Shown here one piece after another: positions 16,029 to 25,265 of a stretch of 64,000 bases of DNA (position 1 is the first letter of the stretch; every line of letters starts with the position of its first letter). The stretch lies in assembly GCA_934330725.1 (NCBI GenBank), contig CAKRGM010000003.1, positions 62,001 to 126,000 of the forward strand. The letters are read 5' to 3'. Below the pieces are notes generated by a model. That model was not told the DNA's origin, ran no database searches, and was given only the letters and a program-made list of their open reading frames with translations. The stretch is from an uncultured Lachnospiraceae bacterium. GTDB taxonomy: Bacteria > Bacillota > Clostridia > Lachnospirales > Lachnospiraceae. The position numbers and the translations under genes were made by a program.

Positions 16029-17780
16029 ATAAATCTGATAAGGAGAATTATGGCTGTATCAGGAAAATATAAATGGAGAATAAAAGCTGCATTTGTATTT
16101 TCATTTTTAAAATCACTGCTTGCGAAAGCACCGGTATGTATGGCATTTATTATGTTTTCAGCTTTTATAAATGGTGATGTTACAGGAAAGCTGTGCCTTA
16201 CAATCGGAATAAGTATTGTAATTTGTGTCATACTGCAGGCAATATGTCAGAATATAGCAGACAGACTGCAGTCAGCGGCAGGATTTATGGTGTTTGCCGA
16301 TAAAAGAATGGAGCTTGGAGAACATTTAAGAAAAATGCCAATGGGATATTTCACAGAAGGAAATATCGGAAAGATAAGTTCAGTGCTATCTACGGACATG
16401 GTATTTATAGAAGAAAACTGTATGACGGCACTTGCGGATATGATGAGTGAAATTTTTGCAGAGGGAATAATGATACTTTTCCTGTTTGCTCTTAATATAT
16501 GGCTGGGAGTTTGCGGCATCGTAATAATACTTGTCATACTTGCAGTAGCAAAGAAAATGAGAATAGAAGCACTTGATGATTCATGCAAACGTCAGGAACA
16601 GAGTGAAAATCTTACTAAGGCGGTACTTGATTTTACAGAAGGAATTGGTATTATAAAGACATATAACCTTCTTGGTGAAAAGTCAAAGGAGCTTACGGAT
16701 AACTTTAAGAAAAGCTGCGAAACAAACCTGGGATTTGAGATGTCACATGGACCATGGCAGCGAAAGCTTAATCTTATTTATGGTATTGGTGCAGCAGTAA
16801 TTGTCGGTGTTGCAATGGTTCTTTTTGAAAACAGTCTTATAAGTACATCTTATCTTATAGGCCTGATGCTTTTTGTTTTTGATCTTTTTGGCCCGTTAAA
16901 GGCATTATATGGCGGAAGTACAAGATTGACAGTTATGAACAGCTGTATGGACAGAATGGAAGATGTATTTGCAAGGGAAGAACTAAATGATAATGGAAAA
17001 GAAAATATACCATCTGTATGCCCGGAAGGTGAACATGAAATAGAATTCAAAAATGTTAATTTTGCATATGCAAAGAAAGATGTATTACATAATATATCAT
17101 TTTCAGTTGATAAGAATCAGATGTGTGCACTTGTTGGACAGTCTGGTGGCGGTAAATCGACAGTAGCCAATCTTCTTGCCCGCTTCTGGGATGTCAGGTC
17201 AGGCGGTGTATATGTAAGAGGAAAAAACATAAAGGATATACCGTTTTCAGAGCTTATGAATCATATAAGTATGGTGTTTCAGAGGGTTTATCTGTTTCAG
17301 GATACAATATATAATAATATAAGCATGGGAAGACCGGATGCAACTAAGGAGGAAGTCATTGAAGCAGCTAAAAAAGCGCGGTGTTATGACTTTATAATGC
17401 AGCTTCCAGACGGTTTTGATACGATGATTGGTGAAGGCGGAGAAAGCCTTTCAGGTGGAGAAAAGCAAAGAATATCGATAGCCAGATGTATACTTAAGGA
17501 TGCTCCGGTTGTTATACTTGACGAGGCTACAGCCAGTGTTGATGCTGATAATGAAAAATATATCCAGGAAGCTATAAGTGAATTGTGCAAAGGCAAGACG
17601 CTGATTGTAATTGCACACAGACTTAACACTATAAGAAATGCAGATAAGATAATTGTTATTTCGGATGGAAATATTGCCCAGAGCGGAACGCATGATGAAC
17701 TGATGAAACATGATGGTATTTATAAAAATTTTGTAACAGGAAGAAATAAAGCAGTTAATTGGAAAATGGCAGGGAACTAA
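16026..17780 (+). CDS. ABC transporter (TMD-NBD half), pair 1 subunit B, YbtQ/IrtB-like
   Basis: A 584-residue half-transporter: membrane domain about 1-310, ATPase about 345-575 with GQSGGGKST, LSGGEKQR, VVILDEATASVDADNE and VIAHRLNT. Both ATP sites of the pair look intact. ATG 16026 with GGAG at 16016-16019 is chosen although the frame stays open to 15840; that upstream part translates repeat copy 2 and would add 62 residues unrelated to ABC proteins. If the GTG at 15882 in the repeat were used, 48 extra residues would be added. Overlaps the AraC gene by one base. Confidence 0.88.
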   Translation: MINLIRRIMAVSGKYKWRIKAAFVFSFLKSLLAKAPVCMAFIMFSAFINGDVTGKLCLTIGISIVICVILQAICQNIADRLQSAAGFMVFADKRMELGEHLRKMPMGYFTEGNIGKISSVLSTDMVFIEENCMTALADMMSEIFAEGIMILFLFALNIWLGVCGIVIILVILAVAKKMRIEALDDSCKRQEQSENLTKAVLDFTEGIGIIKTYNLLGEKSKELTDNFKKSCETNLGFEMSHGPWQRKLNLIYGIGAAVIVGVAMVLFENSLISTSYLIGLMLFVFDLFGPLKALYGGSTRLTVMNSCMDRMEDVFAREELNDNGKENIPSVCPEGEHEIEFKNVNFAYAKKDVLHNISFSVDKNQMCALVGQSGGGKSTVANLLARFWDVRSGGVYVRGKNIKDIPFSELMNHISMVFQRVYLFQDTIYNNISMGRPDATKEEVIEAAKKARCYDFIMQLPDGFDTMIGEGGESLSGGEKQRISIARCILKDAPVVILDEATASVDADNEKYIQEAISELCKGKTLIVIAHRLNTIRNADKIIVISDGNIAQSGTHDELMKHDGIYKNFVTGRNKAVNWKMAGN

Positions 17781-18688
17781 TGAATAATAACATTGATAAT
17801 ACTACTTTTACATATGATTTTTCAAATGATTCAGGCAGAGGCAAAATTACAGGATATAATGTTTTTCCGGGTGTGACAATTGCATTTAATGATTTCCATA
17901 TGCAGTATTACGATTCGGATTTTGCGCCCGGAAAGGATTTTTTTTGTATAGACTATTGCCGTGAGGGCAGGCTTGAGTATGAATCAAAGGAATATACATA
18001 TTCATATGTTGAAGCGGGAGATGTTAAATTTGACAGACGCCTTACCCATATGGGACGGTTTGAAATGCCACTGTCACATTATCATGGAATAATGGTTGGA
18101 TTTGACATGGAGACCGCCTCAAAAGCTTTAAAAGAACAGATAAAGGATTTTTCTGTGGATTTGTATGAGATACGTGATAAATTCTGCAGGACACGTTTTC
18201 CAAGGGTATTGCACGGACTTAATTCAATTGAGCATATATTTAATGAGATGTTTTGTGTCCCTGAAGAGATAAAGATGGAATATATGAAAATTAAGGTTTT
18301 TGAACTTCTGCTTTTCTTAAAGGCATTGAATATTCCGGAAAATACAGAAGAAAAGCCGTATTTTTATAAAATCAGGGTGGAAAAAGTCAAAGCAGTACAA
18401 AGATTCATAAAAGACAATGCAGATAAAAATTTCAAACAGGAATATCTGGCTGATAAATTTGATATTCCACTTACGTCCATGAAACAGTGTTTTAAGTCAG
18501 TATATGGCTGTTCAATTGGTGAGTGGCTGCTGCAGTACAGAATGAACTGTGCGGCGGTGCTTTTAAAAAACAATAAGGGACTAAGTGTTACAGAAATTGC
18601 ATCCATGTTCGGATATGAAAGTCCGAGTAAATTTGCAATTGCATTCCGAAAGATTATGAAACAGTCTCCGACACAATATAGAAAATAA
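17780..18688 (+). CDS. AraC-family transcriptional regulator
   Basis: A 302-residue regulator with a C-terminal AraC/XylS DNA-binding domain (about 205-302): first helix-turn-helix around QEYLADKFDIPLTSMKQCF, second in LSVTEIASMFGYESPSKFAI followed by AFRKIMKQSPTQYRK. The N-terminal part is a sensor domain without a recognised ligand signature. The start overlaps the preceding stop (TAATG), so it is translationally coupled to the ABC pair. Similar AraC proteins (YbtA type) sit beside siderophore transporters; that link is inference. A strong terminator follows. Confidence 0.88.
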   Translation: MNNNIDNTTFTYDFSNDSGRGKITGYNVFPGVTIAFNDFHMQYYDSDFAPGKDFFCIDYCREGRLEYESKEYTYSYVEAGDVKFDRRLTHMGRFEMPLSHYHGIMVGFDMETASKALKEQIKDFSVDLYEIRDKFCRTRFPRVLHGLNSIEHIFNEMFCVPEEIKMEYMKIKVFELLLFLKALNIPENTEEKPYFYKIRVEKVKAVQRFIKDNADKNFKQEYLADKFDIPLTSMKQCFKSVYGCSIGEWLLQYRMNCAAVLLKNNKGLSVTEIASMFGYESPSKFAIAFRKIMKQSPTQYRK

Positions 18689-18776
18689 TTAAGATAGTTA
18701 GTTATCTAAAACGCTTTGTCTATTTGGGACTGAATTGTCTTTTCAGAGTAGAAATATAATACAGTAATGATAAGAT

Positions 18777-18807
18777 ATGGATGGTGTGAAAAGCACCATC
18801 CATTTTA
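18777..18807 (+). terminator. Terminator after the AraC gene
   Basis: ATGGATGGTG (18777-18786) pairs perfectly with CACCATCCAT (18794-18803) around a seven-base loop; a short T-rich run follows. Confidence 0.75.
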
Positions 18808-18855
18808 AGTTTTGCAAATACTTGTTTATGTGGAAAAAAGGAAGGAGAGATTAAT

Positions 18856-20640
18856 GTGAATGAAAAAAACAAAAAGGACAGCTGGTTTTCGGAACTTTTG
18901 TCTTATGCGGACGGAAGTAAAGGAAAACTTGGATTATCAGTACTGCTGTCTGTAATAAGCGTGGTTGGCGGGCTTATTCCTTACTTTTGTTTTTATAAGG
19001 TTATAGAAACATTTGTAAACAATGAAGCATCTGCCGATATTATACTGAAATGGTGCATAGTGGCATTTGTAAGTTATGTTGTAAAGGTAGTGTTATTTGG
19101 CTTTTCAACAAATTTAAGCCATCATGTGGCATATCATATTCTTGAATCTTTACGATTAAAGGTGGCAGACAGATTTTTACATGCGCCGCTTGGAATGGTA
19201 ACATCACATTCAATTGGTGAAATAAAAAATATTATTGTTGAAAAAATCGAAAATATTGAGCCGCCGCTTGCACATATTATTCCTGAAGGAGCAGGATATT
19301 TCATACAGCCGCTGGTAAGTCTTATAGCACTTATTATTGTTGACGGAAGAATAGCGCTTGCATCACTTGCTACAGTGCCTGTTTCTTTTGTGTTAATGAT
19401 GGTTACATTTAAAATAAGCGGAAAGAATTTTGATAAGTATAACGAGTCAAATGCCGTGATGAACAGTACCATCGTTGAATATATTGAAGGAATTGAAGTA
19501 ATAAAGGCTTTTGGAAAATCTGGTGCGTCATATGAAAAATATGCAAATGCAATAAATAACTACAGAGATTTTGTACTGAAATGGCTCTCATCAACATGGG
19601 CAACAATGAAGCTTACATTTGCCCTGTTTCCATCTACGTTACTTGGAGCACTTCCTGTAAGCCTTGCACTTGCAGTGAATGGCTCAATATCAGTTGCACA
19701 GGCAGCACTTGCAGTAATGCTTGCAATGTCTATGGTAAGTTCACTTGCAAAGCTGGAGGTTTTCTCGGAGAATATACGTGAAATGCAGTGTACTGTAAAT
19801 GAACTTCATCAGTATCTTGAGATGCCATCACTTCCGGAACCATCTGAAAATGCTGATTTAAAAGGTTATAATATTGAAATTAAAAATGTCGGATTTGCAT
19901 ATAGTGATGCACCTGACAAGGAAGTATTAAAAAATGTAAGTATGGATATACCAGAGGGCAGTTTTACAGCACTTGTTGGTCCGTCAGGAAGTGGTAAGTC
20001 AACTATAGCAAAGCTTATCGCGCGTTTTTATGATGTTACAAATGGCAGCATAAAGATTGGTGGAACAGATGTTAAAAATATGCCGCTTAGCCAGCTGTCA
20101 GATACCGTAAGCTTTGTCGCACAGGATAACTTCTTATTTAAATGCTCAATTCTTGAAAATATCAGAATGGGTAATCCAAAAGTAACAGATGAAGAGGTAA
20201 AGGCTGCTGCAAGAGCTGCTCAGTGTGAAGAATTTATAATGAAACTTCCTGATGGATATAATACCCATGCCGGTGATGCCGGAAAACGACTTTCGGGTGG
20301 TGAAAAGCAAAGAATTGCAATTGCCAGAATGATGCTTAAAAATGCACCGATAGTCATACTTGATGAGGCAACCGCATTTACTGATCCTGAAAATGAAAAC
20401 AAGATCCAGAAAAGTATTGCAGCGCTTACAAAGGGAAAGACTCTGCTTGTTATAGCACACAGACTTTCAACTATTCAGAAAGCAGACAATATAGTTATTT
20501 TAAATAATGGCAGCATATATGCACAGGGAACACAGGAACAGCTGCTTTCAGACTGTCCGATGTATCAGCGGATGTGGCAGGCACATATCGGTGCAAAGCA
20601 ATGGGCAGTTAAAGGAAAGGAGGCCGCAGGAAATGTTTAA
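18856..20640 (+). CDS. ABC transporter (TMD-NBD half), pair 2 subunit A, YbtP/IrtA-like
   Basis: A 594-residue half-transporter paralogous to 14119-15864: both share the NSTIVEYI(E/N)G element followed by a conserved YRDF block, and the Walker B context ATAFTDPENE. Motifs: GPSGSGKST, LSGGEKQR, VILDEATAF, VIAHRLST. Membrane domain about 1-310, ATPase about 340-580. GTG start 18856 follows GGAGAG. It overlaps the next gene by 8 bases, fitting a heterodimer made in equal amounts. Probable siderophore or metal-chelate importer by motif resemblance; substrate unproven. Confidence 0.88.
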   Translation: MNEKNKKDSWFSELLSYADGSKGKLGLSVLLSVISVVGGLIPYFCFYKVIETFVNNEASADIILKWCIVAFVSYVVKVVLFGFSTNLSHHVAYHILESLRLKVADRFLHAPLGMVTSHSIGEIKNIIVEKIENIEPPLAHIIPEGAGYFIQPLVSLIALIIVDGRIALASLATVPVSFVLMMVTFKISGKNFDKYNESNAVMNSTIVEYIEGIEVIKAFGKSGASYEKYANAINNYRDFVLKWLSSTWATMKLTFALFPSTLLGALPVSLALAVNGSISVAQAALAVMLAMSMVSSLAKLEVFSENIREMQCTVNELHQYLEMPSLPEPSENADLKGYNIEIKNVGFAYSDAPDKEVLKNVSMDIPEGSFTALVGPSGSGKSTIAKLIARFYDVTNGSIKIGGTDVKNMPLSQLSDTVSFVAQDNFLFKCSILENIRMGNPKVTDEEVKAAARAAQCEEFIMKLPDGYNTHAGDAGKRLSGGEKQRIAIARMMLKNAPIVILDEATAFTDPENENKIQKSIAALTKGKTLLVIAHRLSTIQKADNIVILNNGSIYAQGTQEQLLSDCPMYQRMWQAHIGAKQWAVKGKEAAGNV

Positions 20641-22384
20641 AACAATAAAGAGAATAATTAACTGGTGCGGCGAATTTAAAGGTAAATTATATACAGGTTT
20701 TGTTTTTGCATTCTTTTCACACTGGTTTACTGCAATGCCGATATTTATTGCGGCATATACGATTGGCCAGCTCATAGAGCAGGCAAGGGGAAATGCTGTA
20801 TTTGATAAAAAATGGATATGGCTTAGTCTGGTCAGCATTATCGGCCTTGTATTACTGAGATTCCTGTTTGATTATCTGAGAGCACGTTTTCAGGAAGGCA
20901 TAAGCTATGAACTGATTGCAAGAGACAGACTGGCAATTGGTGATGCATTAAAGAGAGTGTCACTTGGATATTTCCAGCAAATGGATACAGGAAGTATCTT
21001 AAACTCTGTAACAACCGGATTACATACACTTGAAAATATGGGTATAAGAATGGTTGATAATTTTGTCGGAGGATATTTGAATTTCATTGTAATATTCTTA
21101 TTTCTGCTGTTTGTAAACCCGGTTGTATCACTGATTGCAATTGCAGGCGTAGCAGTGTCATTTGTATTTCTGCTTGTTATTTCAGGACACAGCAAGAAGT
21201 ATGCACCATATGAGGCAAAAGCCACAAAAGATATTATAGCAGCAACTATTGAATATGCCCACGGGCTTCCTGTTGTTAAGTCATTTGGACAGGGTGGTGC
21301 GGCAATGAAAGCATTTTCAGATTCATGCAGGGACAGCAGGGATATTAATCTTAAGATCGAAAGTGGATTTACTCCTGCAAACTGTATGCATCTTATTGCA
21401 TTAAAAACAGCATCAGTAGCACTTGCGGGAGCTGCATGCTTTTTGGGATTTACAGATCAGATGAGCTTTAGCATGATGCTTATGTTTGTTTTCTTTTCAT
21501 TCAGTATATTTGCATCTCTTGAACCAATCAGTGACAGCGCACATGTCCTTGGTGTGATTGATACAGCAATGAACCAGCTCGATGAGCTTAAGGAGTGCAA
21601 TTATATAGATAAAGATGGTAAAGATATTAAAGTCTCAAATTATAATATATCTTTTAAACATGTTAATTTTGGATATGATTCAAGACAGATATTAAAGGAT
21701 GTAAGTTTTGATATTCCTGAAAAGACATCAACGGCCATAGTAGGTCCTTCAGGAAGCGGTAAAACTACAATATGCAATATTCTTTCAAGATTTTATGATG
21801 TTGACAGTGGAAGTGTTACGCTTGGTGGCAGAAATGTAAAAGATTTTACATGTGACAGCCTTCTTAAAAACTTTTCAATGGTATTTCAGAATGTATATCT
21901 TTTCAATGATACCATAAGAAATAATATATGTTTTGGTAAGCCGGATGCGACGAAGGAAGAAATGATTACTGCTGCAAAGAAAGCGCGCTGCCATGACTTT
22001 ATAATGCAGCTTCCAAATGGCTATGATACTGTTATAGGCGAGGGCGGCTCCACTTTGTCAGGCGGAGAAAAGCAAAGAATTTCAATCGCACGTGCAATAA
22101 TGAAAAATGCACCTGTTATTATCCTTGATGAGGCGACAGCAAGCATTGATCCTGAAAATGAACATCTTATCCAGGATGCTATTACAGAACTTACAAAGGG
22201 CAAAACAATCATTACGATTGCACACCGTCTTGCAACTATTGAAAATGCAGATCAGATTCTTGTTGTAGATGATGGAAGGATAGTTGAAAAGGGAACACAT
22301 AAAGAACTTGTTAAACGTGAAGGCAGATATAAGGAATTTGTAAAAATCCGTGAACAGGCAGAAGGATGGAATATAACTGATTAG
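20633..22384 (+). CDS. ABC transporter (TMD-NBD half), pair 2 subunit B, YbtQ/IrtB-like
   Basis: A 583-residue half-transporter: six membrane helices, then an ATPase domain with GPSGSGKTT, LSGGEKQR, VIILDEATASIDPENE and TIAHRLAT. ATG 20633 is chosen because AAAGGAGG ends eight bases before it; an upstream in-frame ATG at 20507 lies deep inside the preceding gene. Partner of the 18856-20640 product and paralogous to the pair 1 B subunit. A strong hairpin terminator follows, closing the ABC block. Confidence 0.88.
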   Translation: MFKTIKRIINWCGEFKGKLYTGFVFAFFSHWFTAMPIFIAAYTIGQLIEQARGNAVFDKKWIWLSLVSIIGLVLLRFLFDYLRARFQEGISYELIARDRLAIGDALKRVSLGYFQQMDTGSILNSVTTGLHTLENMGIRMVDNFVGGYLNFIVIFLFLLFVNPVVSLIAIAGVAVSFVFLLVISGHSKKYAPYEAKATKDIIAATIEYAHGLPVVKSFGQGGAAMKAFSDSCRDSRDINLKIESGFTPANCMHLIALKTASVALAGAACFLGFTDQMSFSMMLMFVFFSFSIFASLEPISDSAHVLGVIDTAMNQLDELKECNYIDKDGKDIKVSNYNISFKHVNFGYDSRQILKDVSFDIPEKTSTAIVGPSGSGKTTICNILSRFYDVDSGSVTLGGRNVKDFTCDSLLKNFSMVFQNVYLFNDTIRNNICFGKPDATKEEMITAAKKARCHDFIMQLPNGYDTVIGEGGSTLSGGEKQRISIARAIMKNAPVIILDEATASIDPENEHLIQDAITELTKGKTIITIAHRLATIENADQILVVDDGRIVEKGTHKELVKREGRYKEFVKIREQAEGWNITD

Positions 22385-22430
22385 GCAGTAATTAAGGATT
22401 CTCTGAAATAAACACAAAATCATGACTGGT

Positions 22431-22469
22431 AAAGGCTTATAGCTGTTATTTGGTAAACTATAAGCCTTT
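22431..22469. terminator. Terminator between the ABC block and the NSS transporter
   Basis: AAAGGCTTATAG (22431-22442) pairs perfectly with CTATAAGCCTTT (22458-22469). It lies between two convergent genes and may serve both strands. Confidence 0.7.
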
Positions 22470-22543
22470 ATGATGTACCAGTAAACTCTTTTATTTAAGA
22501 TGTTTTATACATAAAATAACCGGTCATGGTAAAAACAAAAGAA

Positions 22544-23911
22544 TCAGGAGAATTTTGCCCAGATTCCGTATATTACAATAAGTATCAGGACAGTCGGAAT
22601 TACATAGGTAAGATATGGCGCAAGAAAACGTGGCATTTTCATGCCTTTTCCTGCATTAACCTCATTAAAGTAGTTTTCTTTACCCCATCCTTTGCGACTC
22701 ATACAGAACAGGACATATATTACGCTTCCTATTGGAAGTGCCAGGTTGCTTACAAAAAAGTCTTCAAGGTCGAGTACGTTTGAACCGGGACCGAATGGAG
22801 TGAATCCTGAAAGTACATTGAAACCTAATATACATGGCAGTGAGCCTGCCATTACAATAAATACATTTATAATGGAAGATTTCTTTCTTGACCAGCCGTT
22901 GATTTCTATGGACATATTCATAATGTTTTCAAATACTGCTATAACAGTTGAAAATGAGGCGAAAGTCATAAAAAGAAAGAAAAATGCACCCCATATATTT
23001 CCGTTTGGCATTGAACTGAATATGTTTGGAAGTGTAATGAAAATCAGACTTGCCCCCTGGTCCGGGTTAACACCGTAAGCAAAGCATGCAGGAAAAATTA
23101 TAAGACCTGCTACAATTGCAACAAAAGTATCAAGAGAAGCGATAGTGACTGATTCCTTTAAAAGTGATGACTCTTTGTCAATATAGCTTCCAAATATTGC
23201 CATGGATCCAACTCCGATACTAAGCGTGAAAAATGCCTGATTCAAAGCCTGGACAACAATTTTGCCAAAACCGATTTCCTTTACTTTATTCCAGTCAGGG
23301 ACAAGATAAAATCTAAGACCGGCAGAACTGTTTTTTATAAAAATACTGTTTATTGCAAGAGCAACCATTATAATAAGAAGAGCAATCATCATTACTTTGG
23401 TTATACGTTCAACACCTTTTTGAAGACCGATAGAGCATATGCCGAATCCTGCTGCGATGACAATAAAGGTGAGGATAGTCATTATGAGTGGACTGGCGGT
23501 CAGATCATTGAAATTATCTTTAATCATATCTGATGAGGCGTTGACAAAACGTCCTGTAAGCATTTCATAAAAATAATACAGCATCCATCCTGCTATTACT
23601 GTATAAAAAAACATAAGCATATAATTGGCAACAAGTGCGAATCGGCCATGGAGATGCCATTTACTTCCGGTTTTTTCAAGTATGTTAAATGATTTGGCAA
23701 CAGAAGCACGGCTTGCACGTCCTACAGCAAGTTCCATTGTCATTACAGGAATGCCGAGAATTATAAGAAACAGCAGATATAATAAAACGAATATGCATCC
23801 ACCATTATTTCCCACAACGTATGGGAAACGCCAGACATTTCCAATGCCGATTGCACATCCGGCAGATATAAGTATAAAGCCGAGCCGGCTTTTGAATTTT
23901 TCACGTTCCAT
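22544..23911 (-). CDS. Sodium-dependent transporter, NSS/SNF family
   Basis: A 455-residue membrane protein of the neurotransmitter:sodium symporter family (LeuT fold). The N-terminal helix-1 signature is GCAIGIGNVWRFPYVVGNNGG (about 18-38). Around eleven membrane segments are visible, with GSYIDKESSLLKESVTIAS and SFSTVIAVFENIMNM later in the protein. Bacterial members import amino acids with sodium; substrate is not determinable. ATG at 23911 (complement) follows AAGGAGGT. Stands alone on the minus strand. Confidence 0.93.
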   Translation of the reverse strand: MEREKFKSRLGFILISAGCAIGIGNVWRFPYVVGNNGGCIFVLLYLLFLIILGIPVMTMELAVGRASRASVAKSFNILEKTGSKWHLHGRFALVANYMLMFFYTVIAGWMLYYFYEMLTGRFVNASSDMIKDNFNDLTASPLIMTILTFIVIAAGFGICSIGLQKGVERITKVMMIALLIIMVALAINSIFIKNSSAGLRFYLVPDWNKVKEIGFGKIVVQALNQAFFTLSIGVGSMAIFGSYIDKESSLLKESVTIASLDTFVAIVAGLIIFPACFAYGVNPDQGASLIFITLPNIFSSMPNGNIWGAFFFLFMTFASFSTVIAVFENIMNMSIEINGWSRKKSSIINVFIVMAGSLPCILGFNVLSGFTPFGPGSNVLDLEDFFVSNLALPIGSVIYVLFCMSRKGWGKENYFNEVNAGKGMKMPRFLAPYLTYVIPTVLILIVIYGIWAKFS

Positions 23912-24077
23912 GAAATACCTCCTTAAATATAATGAAAGTTATACTTATCATATTATAAGACATGTTTAAAAGCAATAAAAAATGTGATACTATTTATTGT
24001 AAAGATTTTCAAATAATTAAATATTTGAAAGTATATCTGTATGAAAAAATAATATTATATAAAGGGGTATATATAAG

Positions 24078-24278
24078 GTGGCTGTAAGATTAAATGATAA
24101 TAAAGAAATTGTTGAAAAAATAAAAGAAGGGCTTAAGCAAAAAGGCGGATACTGCCCGTGCAGACTTGAAAGAACAGAGGATTATAAGTGTATGTGCAGG
24201 GAGTTCAGAGAACAGATTAAAGATCCGGATTTTGAAGGGTATTGTCATTGTATGCTTTATTATAAATCAAAAGACTGA
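24078..24278 (+). CDS. Small ferredoxin-thioredoxin-reductase-like Cys protein
   Basis: A 66-residue protein with three Cys-X-Cys pairs: CPC (26-28), CMC (38-40) and CHC (56-58). The CPCR and CHC elements are those of the ferredoxin:thioredoxin reductase catalytic subunit, where they hold a 4Fe-4S cluster next to a redox disulfide. The spacing differs from plant FTR. GTG start 24078 is accepted because the family core begins soon after. No thioredoxin or ferredoxin gene is adjacent, so the redox partner is unknown. Confidence 0.8.
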   Translation: MAVRLNDNKEIVEKIKEGLKQKGGYCPCRLERTEDYKCMCREFREQIKDPDFEGYCHCMLYYKSKD

Positions 24279-24482
24279 CATAAAATTCACTTTATTTCAT
24301 ATTAAAAATATGATATACTATTGCAACAAATGGTAATTAAAACTATGTGTTGTAGTACATATAAATAGCTGTTGAGTAAAAATACTCGATAAATTACAAA
24401 CAGAATGTTGATAAAGCACCTGTATTATGTTATATTATGCAATAATCAGTGGATTATAACAGATATCATAAAGGATATGAAA

Positions 24483-25265
24483 ATGGGAAAAAATGATAAA
24501 AAAAGGGTATGTTATTATACATCGTATACGGATGATATGGTGACTACCAGTAATCAGGAGTTTAGACTTAAGGATAATTACAAGTGGGTTAATAATAATA
24601 TATTTTACAGAATAAGCGCAGGATTAATTTATGCGGCTGCGCTGGCATTTGCCCATGTTTATTGTAAAGTATGGCTGCATGGTTCATTTAAGAATCGTGA
24701 GGTTTTAAAGCCTTTTAAAAAGCAGGGGTATTACGTATATGGAAATCACACACAGCCGCTTGGTGATGTTGTAATCCCGGCAAGAGCATGTAAAGATCGA
24801 AGAATTTATACCATTGTAAGTATGTCTAATTATGGAATACCTGTTATAGGAAAAATCTTATCAAGGCTTGGGGCACTTCCAATTCCTGATGGAATAGAAA
24901 ATTATAAATACTTTTACAAAGGCGTAAAAACACGAATTAAGCAGAAACATCCAGTCGTTATATTTCCGGAGGCTCATGTCTGGCCATATTGTACTATGAT
25001 ACGACCTTATCCGGAAACATCCTTTCGATTTCCGGTAGAAGACGGGGTTCCTGCTTTTTGCATGACAACAACTTATCAAAAGAGAAAAAATAAAGAGCGT
25101 CCGAAGATGACGGTTTATATTGACGGACCATTTTATCCGGACAGTTCTTTAACATCAAAGAAAGCACAGCAGAAAAAACTGCATGATGAGATATTTAATT
25201 GTATGAAGAAAAGAAGTGAATTAAGCACATATCAATATATTCAATACGAGGAGAAAATACTATGA
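24483..25265 (+). CDS. PlsC-like lysophospholipid acyltransferase family protein
   Basis: A 260-residue protein resembling 1-acylglycerol-3-phosphate acyltransferases. The catalytic block is GNHTQPLGD, a His-X5-Asp form of the usual HX4D, followed by GKILSRLGALPIPDG and by VVIFPEAHVWPY in place of the FPEGTR motif. A hydrophobic helix (about 37-55) precedes it. It probably moves an acyl chain to a lipid or sugar acceptor at the membrane. AAGGA at 24471-24475 supports ATG 24483; ATG 24477 and 24405 are alternatives. Its stop overlaps the GT8 start (ATGA). Confidence 0.75.
   Translation: MGKNDKKRVCYYTSYTDDMVTTSNQEFRLKDNYKWVNNNIFYRISAGLIYAAALAFAHVYCKVWLHGSFKNREVLKPFKKQGYYVYGNHTQPLGDVVIPARACKDRRIYTIVSMSNYGIPVIGKILSRLGALPIPDGIENYKYFYKGVKTRIKQKHPVVIFPEAHVWPYCTMIRPYPETSFRFPVEDGVPAFCMTTTYQKRKNKERPKMTVYIDGPFYPDSSLTSKKAQQKKLHDEIFNCMKKRSELSTYQYIQYEEKIL

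Noticed and set aside
14119..22384. Lantibiotic or bacteriocin export locus
   Set aside because: No precursor peptide, modification enzyme or peptidase domain was found near the ABC genes.
22526..23969. Plus-strand ORFs inside the NSS transporter gene
   Set aside because: They are antisense shadows; the minus-strand frame has a strong family match and RBS.
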